A stretch of DNA of 64,000 bases from Microbacterium elymi. Lineage in GTDB: Bacteria; Actinomycetota; Actinomycetes; Actinomycetales; Microbacteriaceae. The DNA lies in contig NZ_CP091139.2 of the NCBI RefSeq assembly GCF_021582895.2, forward strand, positions 620,001-684,000, written 5' to 3'. Below, one piece after another: positions 33,194 to 42,963 of the stretch (positions are counted from its first letter, which is position 1; each line of letters opens with the position of its first letter). The notes under the pieces were generated by a model, which was not told the origin of the DNA, made no database searches, and was given only the letters and a program-made list of their open reading frames with translations. The translations under genes were made by a program, and so were the position numbers.

Positions 33194-33628
33194 ATGATGC
33201 GGCGCAAGGCTCCTGAGCTCCCGCGCCCGGTGCCGGCGCGGCACGGCCGGCATGGCCGCCAGGGGCGCAGTCCGGTGGTCCGGCCGCCGCTGCCGCCGCT
33301 GGAGAACCGCTACGAGAAGTTCGATCTCACCGTCGGCACGGCCGCAGAATTCCTGCGCTCCGCGTGGGAAGAGCTCCGCGACGTCAGCTTCGAGGTCGCC
33401 GACATGCCCGCGGCATCCGATGACGACGGCATCCCGCGCTGGCTCGTCGATCGCGCGGCGAAGCGGATCGTGCTGTTCCGCATCCCGATCGAGCGACTCA
33501 GCCATCTGCACCGCAACGACGATCTGCACCGCCGGGTGGAGGTCGAGGGATGCGTCTTCCGCGCCGCGGCCGAGTACATGAACCGCGACCCGTGGGACCT
33601 CGGCTCGGAGCGCTTCCGCGACTTCTGA
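33194..33628 (+). CDS. Metallopeptidase-fold family protein lacking the HExxH motif (Rv3259-like)
   Basis: 144 residues. After a basic N-terminus (MMRRKAPELPRPVPARHGRH), a conserved body has YEKFDLTVGTAAEFLRSAWE, IVLFRIPIERLSHLHRNDDL and RRVEVEGCVFRAAAEYM. The last segment occupies the place of the zincin HExxH helix, but the catalytic residues are absent, so activity is doubtful. The family normally neighbours DUF3499 and whiB2. A TAGGAT box six bases before the ATG suggests a leaderless transcript. Confidence 0.82.
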   Translation: MMRRKAPELPRPVPARHGRHGRQGRSPVVRPPLPPLENRYEKFDLTVGTAAEFLRSAWEELRDVSFEVADMPAASDDDGIPRWLVDRAAKRIVLFRIPIERLSHLHRNDDLHRRVEVEGCVFRAAAEYMNRDPWDLGSERFRDF

Positions 33629-33662
33629 CGTCCGGACGACGGTGCCGGGCTCGTGCCAGAGT

Positions 33663-33953
33663 TCAGAGGTGCCGCATCGGGTCCATCCGCTGATGCAGGA
33701 TGCGGATGATGTCGACGCTGTCAGCGCGGTCGAAGTAGAAGATCATGTGGCTGCCGATGCTGTACCGACGATATCCCGGACGGACCTCGTCGCACGCGCG
33801 TCCGCGAGCGGGATCGGCGGCGATGCGCTCGATCGCGGCACGAATCTCAGTGACATACAGCTCGGCCTGGTCGGCGTCCCATCGCTCCTGCGTGTAGTCC
33901 CAGATCGACGAGAGATCTCGTTTCGCGGCCGGCGTGAGCCGATAGGTCTTCAC
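33663..33953 (-). CDS. RelE/ParE-family toxin
   Basis: 96 residues from GTG 33953, overlapping the antitoxin stop by one base. The sequence MKTYRLTPAAKRDLSSIWDY, ERIAADPARGRACDEVRPGY and FYFDRADSVDIIRILHQRMD fits the ParE toxin fold (beta-alpha hairpin plus C-terminal sheet). ParE-type toxins poison gyrase, whereas RelE types cleave mRNA. The RMDP ending and a ParD-like partner favour ParE. It is translated with the upstream antitoxin. Confidence 0.9.
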   Translation of the reverse strand: MKTYRLTPAAKRDLSSIWDYTQERWDADQAELYVTEIRAAIERIAADPARGRACDEVRPGYRRYSIGSHMIFYFDRADSVDIIRILHQRMDPMRHL

Positions 33954-34183
33954 TATCGCCTGGACGCGATGAACGCATCGAAATCGAAGGCCTCGGGCTC
34001 CCCACTCTCCTCACCCGCGATGAGAGCGGCTCGGAGTGCGGTCATCTGCGTCTCCTGGTCCTCGAACATCCGGAGCGCGGCACGGATGACTTCACTGGCT
34101 GACCGATAGCGTCCCGATTCGACTTCCTTGGCGAGGAAGTCGGTGAAGTGATCATCAAGGCTGATAGAGGTGTTCTGCGCCAT
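33953..34183 (-). CDS. ParD-family ribbon-helix-helix antitoxin
   Basis: 76 residues starting MAQNTSISLDDHFTDFLAKE. The ribbon-helix-helix DNA-binding part (TSISLDDHFTDFLAKEVESG, YRSASEVIRAALRMFEDQE) precedes a flexible toxin-binding tail. It precedes and overlaps the ParE toxin gene. A palindromic operator overlaps its -10 box, and the ATG is at the likely transcription start. Confidence 0.92.
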   Translation of the reverse strand: MAQNTSISLDDHFTDFLAKEVESGRYRSASEVIRAALRMFEDQETQMTALRAALIAGEESGEPEAFDFDAFIASRR

Positions 34184-34189
34184 AGCGAG

Positions 34190-34208
34190 ATAGTACCAAG
34201 AATTGGTA
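34190..34208 (-). promoter_or_regulatory. parDE promoter/operator
   Basis: Arms TACCAA (34194-34199) and TTGGTA (34203-34208) around GAA form an operator. On the minus strand TACTAT (34190-34195) is the -10 box, overlapping one arm, and the antitoxin ATG at 34183 is about seven bases away. Autoregulation by ParD is expected. Confidence 0.7.
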
Positions 34209-34269
34209 TTGGATGCCGCACGGCGGCAGCCCCGCCGCCGCCCGCGCCAAGGGCGACAACAGCGGCGCG

Positions 34270-35671
34270 CTACGGATACACCTTCACCGGCGCGGACGCC
34301 GCGTCCTGCGGCCAGACCGGGAAGCCGGCGACCGCGCCGTCGCCGGCGAACGTCACCGCTGCGTGCACCGGGGCGGATGCCGCGAGCCGGTATGCCGCGC
34401 CGGCCTCGACCGAGACCACCGAAGTCTGACCGCCGGGCACGGTGAACTTCTTCGTACCGCCACCGGCGGCCGACGTCAGGACCACGTCGGCCGGGTCTGC
34501 TCCGGCCGGCACGATCGTCCAGCTGCGTATCCGGCCCGTCCGGCACCGCGAACAGTGTGCCGTCGTCGCCGGCCGGCAGCTGCCGGGCCGCCGCCACCCA
34601 CGCGAAGTCGTCGCCCTTGCCGGTGCCGGTGGCCTGCCAGACCGCGCCGACGACCGGTTGCGCGGCCGTGACGATCACGGTGTACTCCCCCGGCGCCAGC
34701 CCGTCCAGCGGGGCCTCCACGGGGACCCCGGCCTTCATCGGCACCTCGGTGGCGGGGCCGGTGGTCCCGTGTGCGCCGACGACGCTGATGGATGCGGTGC
34801 CCTCGGCGGTCGGCGAGAGCAGTCGCACGATCGTGGTGGGCTGGTCCTGCGGCTCGGAGGTGACCCGCACGCCGGTGATCACCTGGGTGGTCGAGCCGGC
34901 CGCGATCGCGCCCTCCTGATCGACGCCGCCCGGGTTCAGCCCCCGGGTGACGCTCGACTGCAGCGCCGCACGCACCGGTGCGCCGTGCGCGGTGACCCGG
35001 ATGACCGGCGACTCCTGGCCGATGCCGAGTCCGGCCAGCGCGATGACCTGCTGCGAACCGGCGGCGATCACCATGTTCGTGCCGGCACCGGGCGTGCTCG
35101 GGCCCTCGGTGCCGTACACGGTCAGATCGACGGTTGCCGCGACGGTGCCGGGGTTGGCCAGCAGCAGCAGACCCGACTCCCCCGTGGTCGTCCCGCCGCC
35201 GACGAGCCAGGACTCCATGAGCGCGGGCGTGCAGCCCGAGGCGCTGAATCCGCTGAGGTCCTCGGCGTTCACGCTGGCCGAGCCCGCGCCGGCGGCCTGC
35301 GGGATCGCGCGTCCCTCGGCGGGGGCGATCAATCGCGTGGGACCGGCGTCGCCCGCCACGCCGGGCACCTTCAGGACGTCCTGCGTCATCGACGATCCGG
35401 CCGTGGCGAGGCTCTCGGCGGCGGCCACCGAGACTTTGCCGGCCTCGGCCGAATCGCGGCCGATGGCCAGCAGCGGGCCCGCACAGGTGAGCACGGTGTC
35501 GGCGGCGGCCGGGGCGACGGTGACGGATGCCGGAGCCGCCGTGTGCGGCACCCAGGCGAACGCCACCCCGCCGACGACGACCACGGCCGTCGCGGCGGCG
35601 ATGACGGCACCGGCGGTGAACCGGACGGTCGTGCCGATCCGGGCGGCGCGCATCCACGCGGGGCGGGTCAT
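34270..35671 (-). CDS. DUF5719 family exported protein (one apparent frameshift)
   Basis: About 466 residues after removing an extra base near 34523 (CAGCTGGACG for CAGCTGACG). The start MTRPAWMRAARIGTTVRFTA leads into a membrane anchor (AVIAAATAVVVVGGVAFAW). A long extracytoplasmic beta-rich domain follows with CAGPLLAIGRDSAEAGKVS, LLANPGTVAATVDLTVYG and EGAIAAGSTTQVITGVRV. The family is conserved downstream of the large GT2 gene in Microbacteriaceae-type genomes and is presumed to act in the same envelope pathway. Its ATG overlaps the stop of that gene. Confidence 0.87.
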
Positions 35672-38655
35672 GTCTCGTCCTCCTCGTCGGATCCGAGGTG
35701 GCGGCCGGCGGGGGCCGGTGGACGCTCGTCCTCGCGCACCGGCGGGGGGCCGGCCTCGCGACGTCCGACCACCCGCGGCGAGTGGCGCGCCCGACGACGC
35801 GATGCGGCGGTGGGCACGGCGAGCAGCAGTGCGGCGCCGACCGCGATCAGCTGGGCCAGCGCGATGCCGCGTGCCAGCGAGGTCACCCCCGAAGACGCGT
35901 CGGCGCGGGGCGTCACGGCGCCGGTGACGCGCCAGAGCGTGCCCTTGTCGGTGTCGCCGACGGCATCCAGGCCCGACCGCTGGTTGAGCGCGGTGAGGGC
36001 GGTCAGCCGCAAGCCCGCGCGCAAGGTCGGCGTTCTCGTCCGCGGGCGCGAGCAGCACGAAGCCGATGCCTTCGGCCTTCAGGCGCGAGACCACCTCTGA
36101 CGAGGTCGGAGTGACCAGGTCGGCGGCCATCGCGGCCAGCACTCGGTCGTGATCGTCGACGGCGGTGCGGGTGGACAGGGCCGTGGTCTGCCCGCCGAGC
36201 GTCTGGCTCTCGCCCCACACCACCTGTGCGCCGACGGCGCCGGACGCGAGGGGGTGCAGGATGACGGTCCCGGTGTCGACGTTGCCTGCGACCCTCGGCG
36301 GCGACGAACGCCGGCAGGGTCGAGGCCGGTCCCGCCGCGAGCGGGGCGGTCCCGCGCAGGTTGGCGGTGAGCATCGGGAGGGCGAAGACGGCCAAGGCCA
36401 GCATGGCCACGGCGCCGACGAGCACGCGGGTGCGACCGGCCGCCAGCGCACGGTCGGCGTCCGGCGACGGGCGCAGCGCGAAACCGGTGTCGAGGGTGAG
36501 CACGGCGGCGGCCACCGCGCCGGCCCAGGCGAGGCTGAGCCCCGCCCCCGGCCACAGGGGCACGGCCTGGCCCCCGTCGAACGCCACCGCGATCCCGACG
36601 GCGACGAAGGCGGTGACCAGCCCCAGCACGGCGACCAGCAGCAGCGCGCCGCCGGCGAGCCATCGGCGGGTGAACACGGCGAGCACCGCGAGCACTCCGA
36701 TCGGTGCGAGCAGCACGAGCAGCCAGGCGGCGGGCAGGCCGGTCGCCCCGCCGCCGAAGGCGCCGTCGTGCAGCAGTGCGGCCCAGCCCCCGGGGTCGGC
36801 GGTCGGCGATCCCGCGGCGAGCAGCGCCCGACCCGCGGCATCCGCCCCCACCTGGGGTCCGGCCCACGGCATGCCCGGGTCGGCCAGCAGCGCCCACGGG
36901 TTCTGCGCGCGCAGCTGATGGAACACGACCGGGATCGCCAGCACGACCGCCGGGATGACGATCCAGCCCACGCGGGCGGCGCCGTGGCCGCGGCGCACGG
37001 TGATCATCACGAGCAGCGTCACCGCCCACAGCACGACCAGAGCGGGCGCCAGCGACGGCGCACACGCGACGGTCGCGGCGAACAGCAGCGACGCGGTGCC
37101 GGCGGCGCCCCACGACCGGTGCGCGACCGTGCCGGCATAGAACAGCCAGGGCAGCAGCAGGTGCACGAGCACGCCGGTGGGCCGTCCCTGCATGAGCGCC
37201 GTCAAGAACGTCGGCGCGAGCGCCCAGAGGACGGCGGCGGTGATCCGCAGCATCGACCGATCGGTGACTCGCGTCGCGGCGAACCATGCGCCCAGCACCG
37301 CCAGCGGCAGCGCGAGCAGCCAGAGCAGGACGAGCGCGCGGGACGGGTCGCCGGGCCACAGCGTTCCCAGCACCGCCATCACGGCCGAGAACGGGTCGGC
37401 GGGGGCGACCTCGTCCAGCCCGGTCGGGCGCAAGCCCGAAGGCGGCATCCGACCACAGGCGCAGCACGGTGGAGCGCAGCGGCGCGAGCGCGCCGCCGCC
37501 CAGCGCCGGCCACACCAGCAGCGACGGGAACACCGCGATCGAGACCAGCAGCGCCCCGAGCACGGTCCAGGCGCCGCCGCCGGAGAAGAAGCGCAGATCG
37601 TCGCGACGCGCACCGGTCTCGTTCACGTCGAGATCGGGTGCAGGCGAGCTGCGCAGCTCGTCGCGGCTCACGCGCAGCGGTGCCAGCTGGCTCCACGCGA
37701 CCCGACGTGCGCGGCCGATGCGGGCACGCGCGCGGCGGACGGCGACCAGATTGACCAACCCGGCCAGTGCCGCCCCCCATTCGGGCAGGATCCGCCCGGG
37801 CGTCTTGGCGACCAGCTGGACCGCCGCGCGCCACAGCGCGATCGGCAGGATCGCCAGCCAGAGGAACGGCAGCGCCGCCGGGTGCGCATAGGCCAGGCGC
37901 CGATGCACCTGCGCGCGGCGGCGCATGTACCAGGTGTGGAACGTGCGCTCGGGGGAAGGCCGGCAGCCCGGCGACGCCGTCGCCGTACACGGCCACCCGG
38001 GCCGCCGGCACGACGACCACACGTCCGCCGGCCAACCGGGTCCGCACGCCGAGGTCGAGTCCCTCGTCGGCGCCGACGAGGGCGGGGTCGAGGCCCTCCA
38101 GCTCGCGCCAGGCGTCGGCCCGCACCAGGATGCCGCGCACGTCCGACCCGAGCACGTCCTCGGTCGCGTCGTGCTGCCCTGGTCGTACTCGCCGTCGGCG
38201 AGCCCGACGGTGCGGCCGAACTTCGTCATCGTGGTGCCGAGCGACACGATGTGATCGCGGTCGTCCCACTGCACCAGCTTGGGCGCGGCGACCCCGACCG
38301 AGGGCGCGATCTCGAGCGCGTCGCTGAGGTGGGCGAGCGCGTCCGGCTCGGGCACCGTGTCCTGCGCCAGCAGCCAGACGGCGTCGCCGGCCAGCTGGGC
38401 GTCCGAGATCCGGGCGCCGGCCAGCTGCACCGCCGCGGCGAAGCCCGTGGTCCGCGGCGCCGTCAGCACGGCGGCAGAACCGGATGCCGCGGCGAACGCG
38501 GTGACGTCGGCATCCTCGCCGCACACCACGATCGTGACGGCCTCGAGCGGGCGCGTCTGCGCCTGCAGCGCGGCCAGCATCCGCTCCAGGCGGTGTGCGG
38601 CGGGCAGACGCGCGTCGGAACGCACGACGAGAAGGGCGTGGACTCGGGCGGGCAT
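35668..38655 (-). CDS. Large GT2 glycosyltransferase membrane protein (five apparent indels)
   Basis: About 994 residues after corrections near 38172 (lost base), 37950, 37433, 36296 and 36025 (gained bases). The cytoplasmic GT-A domain occupies the first 270 residues (LLVVRSDARLPAAHRLERML, VCGEDADVTAF, VWLLAQDTVPEPDALAHLSD, GADEGLDLGVR). About twelve membrane helices then alternate with extracytoplasmic loops, as in large actinobacterial wall-glycan glycosyltransferases. It lies beside a whiB2-like gene and DUF5719, its usual setting. The sugar and acceptor are unknown. Confidence 0.86.
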
Positions 38656-38717
38656 GACCTGGTCAGCCTAGGCGAGCCGCGCGGCGGTTCCCGCTCGACG
38701 CGCCGAGCCCGCCAGGC

Positions 38718-38950
38718 CCCTGAGCGAGCGAAGCGAGATGCCGGTGTCCGATAGGTCCCTGAGCGAGCGAAGCGAGACGAAGGGCCGGTACCCCGCGCAA
38801 ACCCACCAGGTCCCTGAGCGAGCGAAGCGAGACGAAGGGCCGGTGCCCGCGCAAACCCGCCAGGTCCCTGAGCGAGCGAAGCGAGACGAAGGGCCGGTGC
38901 CCCGCGCAAGCCCGCCAGGTCCCTGAGCGAGCGAAGCGAGACGAAGGGCC
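38718..38950. repeat. Five-copy CCCTGAGCGAGCGAAGCGAGACG repeat cluster
   Basis: Copies start at 38718, 38757, 38812, 38866 and 38921, with a period of about 55 bp in the last four. Each contains CCCTGAGCGAGCGAAGCGAG, then ACGAAGGG (weaker in the first copy) and a GCCGGTGCCCCGCG linker. Every copy is an imperfect palindrome able to form a hairpin. The family is the inverse of that at 16786-17046. The stretch from 38656 to 39033 between the GT2 and WhiB genes has no gene otherwise. Confidence 0.9.
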
Positions 38951-39033
38951 GGTGCCCCGCGAGGCCACCTACCCGCCCGCATCGGCGAGCGAGCCGAAGG
39001 CGAGTCGAATCGACCCGCCCCGGCTACACCCCC

Positions 39034-39354
39034 CTACGACGCCCGTCGCTTGAGCTTGCGGCGTTCGCGCTCGCTGAGTCCGCCCCAGATCCCGAAGCGC
39101 TCGTCGTTCTGAAGCGCATACTCGAGACACTGAGCCCGAACCTCACACGTCGTGCAGACGCGTTTCGCGTCGCGCGTCGAGCCGCCCTTCTCCGGAAAGA
39201 ACGCTTCCGGATCGGTCTGCGCGCACAGTGCATCTGCCTGCCATGCGAGCGGATTGTCCTCTTCGACTGGATGCCGGACTCCCGGCACTCCCAGATCGAC
39301 CGGATCGACGAACCAATCTGCGGGAACGCCTGAGCGGTACTGTGCGCCCGTCAT
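39034..39354 (-). CDS. whiB: WhiB-family iron-sulfur regulator (WhiB2-like)
   Basis: 106 residues from ATG 39354, preceded by GGAG. Four Cys ligands appear as ALCAQTDPEAFFPEK, VCTTCEVRAQC in the correct spacing. The beta-turn FGIWGGLSERERRKLKRR and basic tail follow. WhiB proteins bind a [4Fe-4S] cluster and regulate transcription. The position beside metallopeptidase/DUF3499 orthologues matches whiB2 of mycobacteria, which controls division and septation; that specific subtype is inferred from synteny. Confidence 0.93.
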   Translation of the reverse strand: MTGAQYRSGVPADWFVDPVDLGVPGVRHPVEEDNPLAWQADALCAQTDPEAFFPEKGGSTRDAKRVCTTCEVRAQCLEYALQNDERFGIWGGLSERERRKLKRRAS

Positions 39355-39402
39355 CTCGTTCTCCAACCTGCTTTCCCCCCACGCGATACGCGCTTGCTGA
39401 TA

Positions 39403-39431
39403 ATTACACAGGTGTCATTCGAGATGGTCAA
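39403..39431 (-). promoter_or_regulatory. Sigma-70-type promoter of whiB
   Basis: On the minus strand TTGACC (39426-39431) and TGTAAT (39403-39408) are separated by exactly 17 bp. This is the best classical promoter in the window. The leader to the WhiB ATG is about 42 bases. Confidence 0.72.
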
Positions 39432-39530
39432 GTCGCAGATACTAAAGCCTCATCCTTCGGTTGAAGCTTCGCGACGCGCCGGGAGCGTGTCCCCATCGGA
39501 TGACGACCCGCCCGCACACCACCCGGATGG

Positions 39531-39908
39531 TCAATACGGTGCAGACAGTCCGCTGAACATCGGGAAGTGCTTCACGTTCCGTGTGAGCAGACCTGCGTCG
39601 AGCGCGACAGCGGTAGCGGCGATGGCGAGATCGGCGGAGTCGATGCCGCGATTGCCGGGAAGCCACTGACGGCCGAGTTCTCCGGCGATCTCGGCGATCC
39701 GCCCATCCATGGAGTGCCAGGTGAATGCCGCGAAGAGCGCCCGAGTCGCATCCTCCTCACGGGGTCGCATTCCCGCCAGGACTTCCAACCTGGTGACTTC
39801 GCTTGCCTGCAGCGGCCCCGACGCTCGCGCCTTCCGGAGCACCGCGGCCGCGGCGAGTTCTCCCCGAAGGACATCGATGAGGATCGAGGTATCGACGACG
39901 ACCGTCAC
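39531..39908 (-). CDS. VapC-family PIN-domain toxin
   Basis: 125 residues from GTG 39908, overlapping the antitoxin stop (GTGA). The PIN-domain acidic residues appear in MTVVVDTSILIDVLRGE, ASEVTRLEVLAG and RGIDSADLAIAATAVALDA, followed by LLTRNVKHFPMFSGL. PIN toxins are Mg-dependent RNases, usually cutting tRNA or rRNA. It is coupled to the VapB-like gene at 39905. Confidence 0.93.
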   Translation of the reverse strand: MTVVVDTSILIDVLRGELAAAAVLRKARASGPLQASEVTRLEVLAGMRPREEDATRALFAAFTWHSMDGRIAEIAGELGRQWLPGNRGIDSADLAIAATAVALDAGLLTRNVKHFPMFSGLSAPY

Positions 39909-40162
39909 AGCGCGGCCGTGCCCGTGAGGCGACGACCCGAGCGAATGCTCTCGACATACGCCGCGCCATCGAGGTCGCGGCCGCCCCAGGCGCCGATTGC
40001 CGCGTCGATCGCCACGAGATCAGAATCGACGTCGCGCCGCGAGCTGTATGTTCTGCTGACCGCGTCCCGGATGAGCGCAGAGATCGAACGCCCGGTCCGC
40101 GCCGCTTCAGCGTCGAGGAGCCGCCGCTCCTCGACCGTCAGCGAGATCTGCGTACGCAACAT
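39905..40162 (-). CDS. VapB-family ribbon-helix-helix antitoxin
   Basis: 85 residues starting MLRTQISLTVEERRLLDAEA. The CopG/RHH DNA-binding part (RTQISLTVEERRLLDAEAAR, GRSISALIRDAVSRTYS) is followed by a tail ending SIRSGRRLTGTAAL, which should bind VapC. The ATG lies seven bases from a -10 box inside a palindromic operator. Confidence 0.9.
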   Translation of the reverse strand: MLRTQISLTVEERRLLDAEAARTGRSISALIRDAVSRTYSSRRDVDSDLVAIDAAIGAWGGRDLDGAAYVESIRSGRRLTGTAAL

Positions 40163-40179
40163 GATGTAATCATACATCA
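40162..40179 (-). promoter_or_regulatory. vapBC promoter/operator
   Basis: Arms TGATGTA (40162-40168) and TACATCA (40173-40179) form a palindrome. TATGAT at 40169-40174 on the minus strand is the -10 box within it, followed after six bases by the ATG. Autoregulation by VapB is expected. Confidence 0.7.
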
Positions 40180-40244
40180 CCGCACGCGAACCAGCAGCGT
40201 CGAAGCCGTCCCGCACAGGTGCGCGCGATAGCCTGAATGCCACC

Positions 40245-41666
40245 ATGGCCGTCCTCTCCAAACACCCCGTGTCGGCACCGCCGAGCGCACCGGTGCGCGA
40301 GAAGACGCGGCATATCCTGCTGCGCGCGTGGTGCATCTTCGTGCTGTTCCTGGCCCTGTCCGGAACCTTCACTGTGAACGCCGTCGGCGCGGCCGGCGCC
40401 GGCGCCGTGACCGTGCTGTCGGCGGTCGTCTCGATCACGCTCTGGCTCAGCATCCGCCCCCCGGTGAACTGGCGGCGCGTGCCCTGGTTCGTCATGGCCT
40501 ATCTGGTGTGGGCGGGGCTGTCGATGCTGTGGTCGCACTGGCTCGGCACCTCGGCGCTGACCTGGCTGCTGCTGGTGATCACGACCTTCCAGGGGCTGTT
40601 CGTGGCGGCGGTGCTCACCTGGCGCGAGGTGGTGAGGGCGATCGGCTCGGCCCTCAAATGGTGCCTGGGGCTGTCGCTCCTGTTCGAACTGGCGGTCGCG
40701 CTGTTCGTGCGCGGGCCGCTGCGCCCGAATTCCAGCTACCCGCCCAGGAGTACGACCCGATCGTGTTCTGGAGTCGCGGCAACCTGTTCAACGGCGGTCG
40801 CATCCAGGGCATCTTCGGCAACGCGAACCCGTTGGCGGCAGTGTGCCTGATCGCGATCATCGTATTCGCGATCAGGATGGCCGCCAGAGCGCCGCGGCGC
40901 GCGCTGCTGGGCGTATGGATCCTGATCGCGGTCTATCTGCTGTACCGCGCGTCGTCGGCGACGGTGTACCTGTCGGCGGTGTTCGCGGCGGTCGTCCTGG
41001 TCACCGTCCTGCTCATGCGCAGCGCGAAGACCCCGGAGCGGCGAAGTCTCTACTACGGCTTGTTCGCGGTCGTGGGCATCGGCGGGGCGCTCACGGTCTG
41101 GCTGCTGCGCGATCGGATCTTCGCCGTCCTCGGCCGCTCGGCCGACCTGACCGGTCGCGAGCGCATCTGGCAGGCGGTGCTGGCGCGCACCGGGGAGCAT
41201 CCTGTCGTCGGGTGGGGATTCGCCACCCCCTGGCTGCCCAGCGACCCGCACTTCGACCGCTGGGTCGTCGACCACGGCCAGTCGGTGATGCAGGCGCACA
41301 ACATGTGGATCGACGTGTCGATGCAGCTGGGCATCATCGGCGTCGTGCTGATGGCGCTGCTGTATCTCGCGTTCACCTGGCGGGCGTGGTTCTTCGCTGT
41401 CGATCGTCCCCGCTGGGATCTGCGGGCCGACCGCCCGTACTCCCCGTTGACCCTGCTGCCCACGCTCGTGATCGCCGTGCCTGCTCGTGCAGGGGCTGGC
41501 CGAGTCCGAGCCCCTGCTGCTGTGGGGGTGGATGTTCGTGGTCATGCTCGCGTTCAAGATCAAGCAGTCGCCGCACGTCGGCGTCGGGCCGATCGAGCAG
41601 CGGGTGGCGATCGAGCGGGGCGAGCTGATCGGCGATGAGCAGTCCCCGGCCGGGAGCCGCCGGTGA
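40245..41666 (+). CDS. O-antigen ligase/Wzy-like membrane protein 1 (two apparent indels)
   Basis: About 473 residues after restoring a base near 40735 and removing one near 41486 (GTGCCTGCTC for GTGCTGCTC). Ten to twelve membrane helices are present. The family signature is the large loop with GRERIWQAVLARTGEHPVVG and GWGFATPWLP, ending QAHNMWIDVSMQLGIIGVVL. Members ligate or polymerise lipid-linked glycans outside the membrane. A TAGCCT box lies ten bases before the ATG. A second protein of the same family follows with overlapping ends. Confidence 0.87.
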
Positions 41667-42963
41667 GCGGGGACCGCAGCATCCCGACCCCGCGCTGGCT
41701 GCCCGAGCGCTGCGCTCGGCGGGCATGGCACGGGCGTTCACGCTGACCGCGTTCGCCGTGGTGTTCTCGTCGCACGCCATCCAATGGATGGCCGGCCTCG
41801 TCACCTACGTCACGATCATCGTCGGGCTGTGCGTCATCGGCTTCGGGATGCTGATCGCCCGCCGCCGCGAGCTCTCGTTCCTGCGGCTGGTCCCGGTGTC
41901 GCTGCTGGTGTTCCTGGCCTGGACGATCATCAGCGTCTTCTGGAGCGAGTCGGCGCCCGACACGGTGGTGGGGTGGGTCTCGCTCGTGGCGATCGCGTTC
42001 CTGGCGATCGTGGTGGGCCACGTGCGCGACACCCTGCAGACCGCACGGGCGCTGGGCGATGTCATGCGCTGGCTGCTGTCGATCTCGCTGGCGATCGAGA
42101 TCGTCATCGGCATCCTGATGACCACCCCCGTGCATTGGTTCGGCATCGAGGGCAACATCATCGAGTTCGGGCCCGTCGAGGGCATCTTCGGCACCCGCAA
42201 CATGCTGGGGTTCGTGGCGGTGCTGGCCCTCATCACGTTCGTGGTGGAGTGGCGGACGGCCTCGGTGCGCCCGGGCGTGGCCGTCTATTCCGTGGCCGCG
42301 GGCGGCGTCCTGGCGGTGCTCAGCGGCTCCCCCACCGTGCTGGTGCTCGCCGTCGCGGTGGGGCTGGCCACCGGCGCCCTCGTGCTCGTGCGGCGCACCA
42401 GCCCACACAACCGCATGACGCTGCAGTGGAGCCTGGGCGCGGTCGTGGTGCTGGGCCTTGCCACCGCCTACCTCTTCCGGCACCAGCTCATCGCGGCCGC
42501 CGGGTCGGACTTCTCCATCCGTGCGAACCTCTGGCGGGTGCTGTCGATGTACGTGCGGTTCTACCCCGTGCAGGGGTTCGGCTGGTTCGGTCCGTGGCCC
42601 CGCGAGCAGTACCCGTTCGTCGCGATCAACTTCTCCCTCGGCAAGGACTACACGACGGCGCTGAACGCATACGCCGACCTCGTGCTGCAGGTCGGGTGGG
42701 TAGGAGCGTTCCTGTTCGTGGCGATGGTCGGTGTCGCCCTCATCCGCGCCTGGCTCGTCGCCGGGGAGCGCCGCTCCCCCGTCTACGCCTGGACTCCGCT
42801 GATCCTGGTCACGATCGTGGTCAACTCGCTGTTCGAGAGCTTCGCCCTGTTCGGCGCCGGCTGGCTGATCCTCGTCGTCTGCCTCGTCAGGGCCGGTCAG
42901 TCACGGTCGTGGCGCGAGAGGATGGATGCCGCGGACAGCCAACGGGGGCTCCCCGCCGAGTGA
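41635..42963 (+). CDS. O-antigen ligase/Wzy-like membrane protein 2
   Basis: 442 residues in one intact frame, overlapping the first ligase-like gene by 32 bp. About twelve helices are visible. The ligase loop contains SIRANLWRVLSMYVRFYPVQ, GFGWFGPWPREQYPF and ALNAYADLVLQVGWVGAFL. The start at 41635 is the first possible; ATG 41725 (MARAFTLTAFAVV) is an alternative. It probably acts with the first as polymerase and/or ligase for the locus glycan. Its 3' end overlaps the convergent phosphotransferase by 63 bp. Confidence 0.86.
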   Translation: MSSPRPGAAGERGPQHPDPALAARALRSAGMARAFTLTAFAVVFSSHAIQWMAGLVTYVTIIVGLCVIGFGMLIARRRELSFLRLVPVSLLVFLAWTIISVFWSESAPDTVVGWVSLVAIAFLAIVVGHVRDTLQTARALGDVMRWLLSISLAIEIVIGILMTTPVHWFGIEGNIIEFGPVEGIFGTRNMLGFVAVLALITFVVEWRTASVRPGVAVYSVAAGGVLAVLSGSPTVLVLAVAVGLATGALVLVRRTSPHNRMTLQWSLGAVVVLGLATAYLFRHQLIAAAGSDFSIRANLWRVLSMYVRFYPVQGFGWFGPWPREQYPFVAINFSLGKDYTTALNAYADLVLQVGWVGAFLFVAMVGVALIRAWLVAGERRSPVYAWTPLILVTIVVNSLFESFALFGAGWLILVVCLVRAGQSRSWRERMDAADSQRGLPAE

